Source: Planctomycetota bacterium (GTDB lineage: Bacteria; Planctomycetota; Phycisphaerae; UBA1845; PWPN01). From it: a stretch of DNA of 64,000 nt. The notes under the pieces were generated by a model. It did no database searches, was not told the DNA's origin, and was given only the letters and a program-made list of their open reading frames with translations. The translations under genes were made by a program, and so were the position numbers. Numbering within the stretch: position 1 is the stretch's first letter; the number at the start of each line of letters is the position of its first letter. Where the stretch lies: positions 37,153 through 101,152 of the forward strand of contig JAKLEZ010000023.1 of the NCBI GenBank assembly GCA_022711465.1. Direction: 5' to 3'. Of this stretch, positions 61,772 through 64,000 are shown piece after piece.

Positions 61772-63891
61772 CGAAGATAGCGGCAATGGCGAGAAGGGAG
61801 GGTGGAAAGCCGGGTGCTGCGCTCGAGTCATCGCCGGGAAAGAGCACGCCGCTCGGGGCCACGCCCTCCGAGGCCGGAGTCAATTTCAGCGTCTTCTCCC
61901 GGCATGCCCGAGGAGTCGAACTGCTCCTCTTTGATGGCGTTGGCGACCGGCGACCGGCGCGCGTCGTTCGCATGGATCCGGCGGCCAACCGCACCTATCA
62001 TTACTGGCATGTGTTCGTGCCCGGCCTCCGCGCGGGACAGGTTTACGGCTATCGAGCCTTCGGGCCGTTCGATCCAAGGCGCGGGATGCGGTTTGATTCG
62101 ACCAAGGTGCTCCTGGATCCCTATGGCCGTGGCGTGGTTGTTCCGCGTAACTACAGTCGTGAGGCAGCCCGCGGGAAGGAGGACAACGCTGCCACGGCGA
62201 TGAAGAGCGTGGTGGTAGATCCAGGAGCCTACAATTGGGAAGGGGATCGGCCGCTGCAGCGACCATCCGCTCGCACCGTCATCTATGAAATGCACGTGCG
62301 CGGTTTCACCCGTCACCCCAGTTCCGGCGTTTCGGAAGAGACTCGCGGCACCTACGTCGGCTTGATCGCGAAGATCCCTTATCTCCAACAACTCGGCATT
62401 ACCGCAGTTGAGTTGTTGCCCATCTTCCAGTTTGATGCCCAGGACGCGCCGCCGGGATTGATCAACTACTGGGGCTATCAGCCGGTGTCGTTCTTCGCTC
62501 CTCACCAGGCCTACAGCTCACGGCGCGATCCGCTCGGCGCGGTGGACGAGTTCCGTGACATGGTCAAGGTCCTGCATCGGGCAGGCATCGAGGTCATTCT
62601 CGACGTTGTGTTCAACCACACGTCGGAAGGCAACCACGCCGGACCCACGCTGAGCCTTCGCGGGTTGGACAACAGTACCTACTACATCCTCGAGCAGGAC
62701 CGATCTCGCTACGCCGATTACAGCGGGTGTGGGAATACACTCAACGCGAACCATCCCATCGTCCGCCGCATGATCGTCGACAGCCTGCGGTATTGGGTCG
62801 AGCAGATGCATGTGGACGGATTCCGCTTCGATCTGGCGTCGATCCTCGCGCGGGACCCCTCGGGCCAAGTGATGTCGAACCCGCCAGTGCTGTGGGACAT
62901 CGAGTCGGACCCAATGCTGGCGGGCACGAAGTTCATCGCCGAGGCGTGGGATGCGGCCGGCCTGTACCAGGTAGGTAGCTTCATCGGTGACAGTTGGAAG
63001 GAATGGAACGGCCGGTTTCGCGACGATGCCCGCAGCTTCTTCCGAGGCGACCGTTGTTCGGTGAAGCCCTTTGCGGACCGGATGCTGGGCAGCCCCGAGG
63101 TGTACGCCCACAAGGAGCGCGAACCCGAGCAGAGCATCAATTTCGTCACCTCTCACGACGGTTTCACGCTCAACGATCTTGTCTCCTACGATCGGAAGCA
63201 CAACGAGGCGAACAATGACAACAACCGCGACGGCGCCGACGACAACCGAAGCTGGAACTGCGGCATCGAAGGGCCGACGGACGATCCGGCGGTTGAACGC
63301 CTTCGAAACCGGCAGGTGAAGAACTTCCTCACCGTGACCATGCTGTCGCTGGGCGTGCCGATGATCCTGATGGGTGACGAAGTGCGGCGCACGCAGGGTG
63401 GCAACAACAACGCCTATTGTCATGACGACGAGAACAACTGGTTCGACTGGTCGCTGACAACGAGGCGGGCCGACGTTCTCCGGTTCGTGCGACTGCTCAT
63501 CGCAAGGCGGCTGCTGAGGAACGTGGAACACGAGCACCAGAGGCTGAGCCTCAATCAGCTTCTCGGACAAGCGAGATGGGGCTGGCACGGCACAAAGGTC
63601 GGCCGGCCGGACTGGAGTGAGAACTCCCACAGCATCGCGATCAGCGCCGAACTGCGGCAGGAGAACCTGCTCCTCCATCTGATTTTGAACGCATACTGGG
63701 AACCGCTCGACTTTGAGCTGCCGCCCGTGGACAGCAGCGAGGAACACCCATGGCGCCGCTGGCTGGACACGGCCCTGGATTCGCCGCACGACATCGTCGA
63801 CTGGCGGATGTCGCCGCCGATCCAAGGCGGTACGTATCGAGTCGAGTCGCGTTCCGTGGTCGCGCTGCTCGCGACGATAACGCCACAGTGA
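61768..63891 (+). CDS. glgX: Glycogen debranching enzyme, GlgX type (GH13)
   Basis: 707 residues from TTG 61768 (GGAGG 7 nt upstream); ATG 61786 is an alternative. An N-terminal CBM48-like domain (PLGATPSEAGVNFSVFSRHA) precedes the GH13 barrel: VIYEMHVRGFTRHPSS, ILDVVFNHTSEGN, nucleophile Asp355 in DGFRFDLA, acid/base Glu392 in FIAEAWDA, and transition-state Asp464 in TSHDGFTLND. It hydrolyses alpha-1,6 branches of glycogen or maltodextrin in the cytosol. Its position behind a PFK/GH63 scar suggests a glycan-metabolism region. Confidence 0.92.
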   Translation: MTKIAAMARREGGKPGAALESSPGKSTPLGATPSEAGVNFSVFSRHARGVELLLFDGVGDRRPARVVRMDPAANRTYHYWHVFVPGLRAGQVYGYRAFGPFDPRRGMRFDSTKVLLDPYGRGVVVPRNYSREAARGKEDNAATAMKSVVVDPGAYNWEGDRPLQRPSARTVIYEMHVRGFTRHPSSGVSEETRGTYVGLIAKIPYLQQLGITAVELLPIFQFDAQDAPPGLINYWGYQPVSFFAPHQAYSSRRDPLGAVDEFRDMVKVLHRAGIEVILDVVFNHTSEGNHAGPTLSLRGLDNSTYYILEQDRSRYADYSGCGNTLNANHPIVRRMIVDSLRYWVEQMHVDGFRFDLASILARDPSGQVMSNPPVLWDIESDPMLAGTKFIAEAWDAAGLYQVGSFIGDSWKEWNGRFRDDARSFFRGDRCSVKPFADRMLGSPEVYAHKEREPEQSINFVTSHDGFTLNDLVSYDRKHNEANNDNNRDGADDNRSWNCGIEGPTDDPAVERLRNRQVKNFLTVTMLSLGVPMILMGDEVRRTQGGNNNAYCHDDENNWFDWSLTTRRADVLRFVRLLIARRLLRNVEHEHQRLSLNQLLGQARWGWHGTKVGRPDWSENSHSIAISAELRQENLLLHLILNAYWEPLDFELPPVDSSEEHPWRRWLDTALDSPHDIVDWRMSPPIQGGTYRVESRSVVALLATITPQ

Positions 63892-64000
63892 GCGTCGCCG
63901 ACTTGCCGGATTGTGGTTTGCACGGACTTCCATCGTCCTGTAGCATGAGGGTGTTTTGGAGCCGGAACAAGAGATGTAAACGAGATCAGGCCAGGGTGGA
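63892..64000. other. Non-coding window end
   Basis: 109 bp after GlgX with no clear terminator or gene start. Confidence 0.4.

Overview
The window looks like chromosomal DNA of an uncultured member of the Planctomycetota, most likely near the Phycisphaerae. The evidence is GC-rich DNA, a DUF1501 / DUF1549-DUF1553 / PPC-domain trio, a PEP-CTERM protein, many secreted proteins, and three large exported proteins that end in the same EF-hand (dockerin-like) tail with repeated D-x-D-x-D-V-D..D-F motifs. No ribosomal or other universal housekeeping genes are present, so the placement is an inference.

Layout. 0-7.3 kb: a small secreted protein, a subtilisin-like protease, an IS21 remnant, and three tandem DUF4139 paralogs, two of which share a 641-bp tract that looks identical. 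7.46 kb: an intact tRNA-Gly(CCC) gene. A 47-bp copy of its 3' half recurs at 32.9 kb, and a tyrosine recombinase lies just inside the left copy, so 7.49-32.95 kb reads as a tRNA-integrated genomic island of about 25 kb. The island holds a pile-up of broken genes (8.7-10.2 kb), the PPC / DUF1501 / DUF1549-DUF1553 operon whose last protein carries about 1000 residues of Ala-rich coiled coil, a GHL10-type glycosidase, a MORN lipoprotein, a PEP-CTERM protein, small genes separated by strong hairpins (27.4-29.6 kb), and a large zincin / autotransporter-repeat / LamG protein.

33-45 kb: a second, catalytic-domain-only tyrosine recombinase with small unknown genes, a DUF4091 protein, a truncated Gfo/Idh/MocA oxidoreductase, an ArsM-type methyltransferase, a kelch protein, and a decaying phage- or plasmid-like module (helicase tail, winged-helix protein, HTH regulator, third tyrosine recombinase).

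45-59.7 kb: the most coherent functional unit. A sigma-54 activator (GAF-PAS-AAA-Fis) is divergent from a long same-strand gene run. A near-perfect sigma-54 promoter (47613-47628) faces the run, and an 18-bp perfect palindrome lies upstream as a candidate activator site. The run encodes an ABM-type monooxygenase, a glycyl radical enzyme, an SDR, a phosphofructokinase-like protein lacking key catalytic residues, the glycyl-radical activase, a BASS transporter, a broken histidine phosphatase, a GH63/MGH1-like glycosidase, a zinc-type sugar dehydrogenase and a MIP channel. I infer anaerobic use of a glycosylated glycerol- or glycerate-like solute; this is not proven by sequence. 59.7-64 kb: a second copy of a tRNA-Gly-half composite repeat, a secreted unknown, a PFK/GH63 chimeric scar and a GlgX-type debranching enzyme.

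Two structures seem least explained by known categories. One is the composite repeat that pairs 5' halves of tRNA-Gly, cut at the anticodon loop, with a CGGGTCGAT/ATCGACCCG hairpin and TTAAGTAGTGC motifs. The other is the apparently repurposed PFK-like protein inside the glycyl-radical operon.
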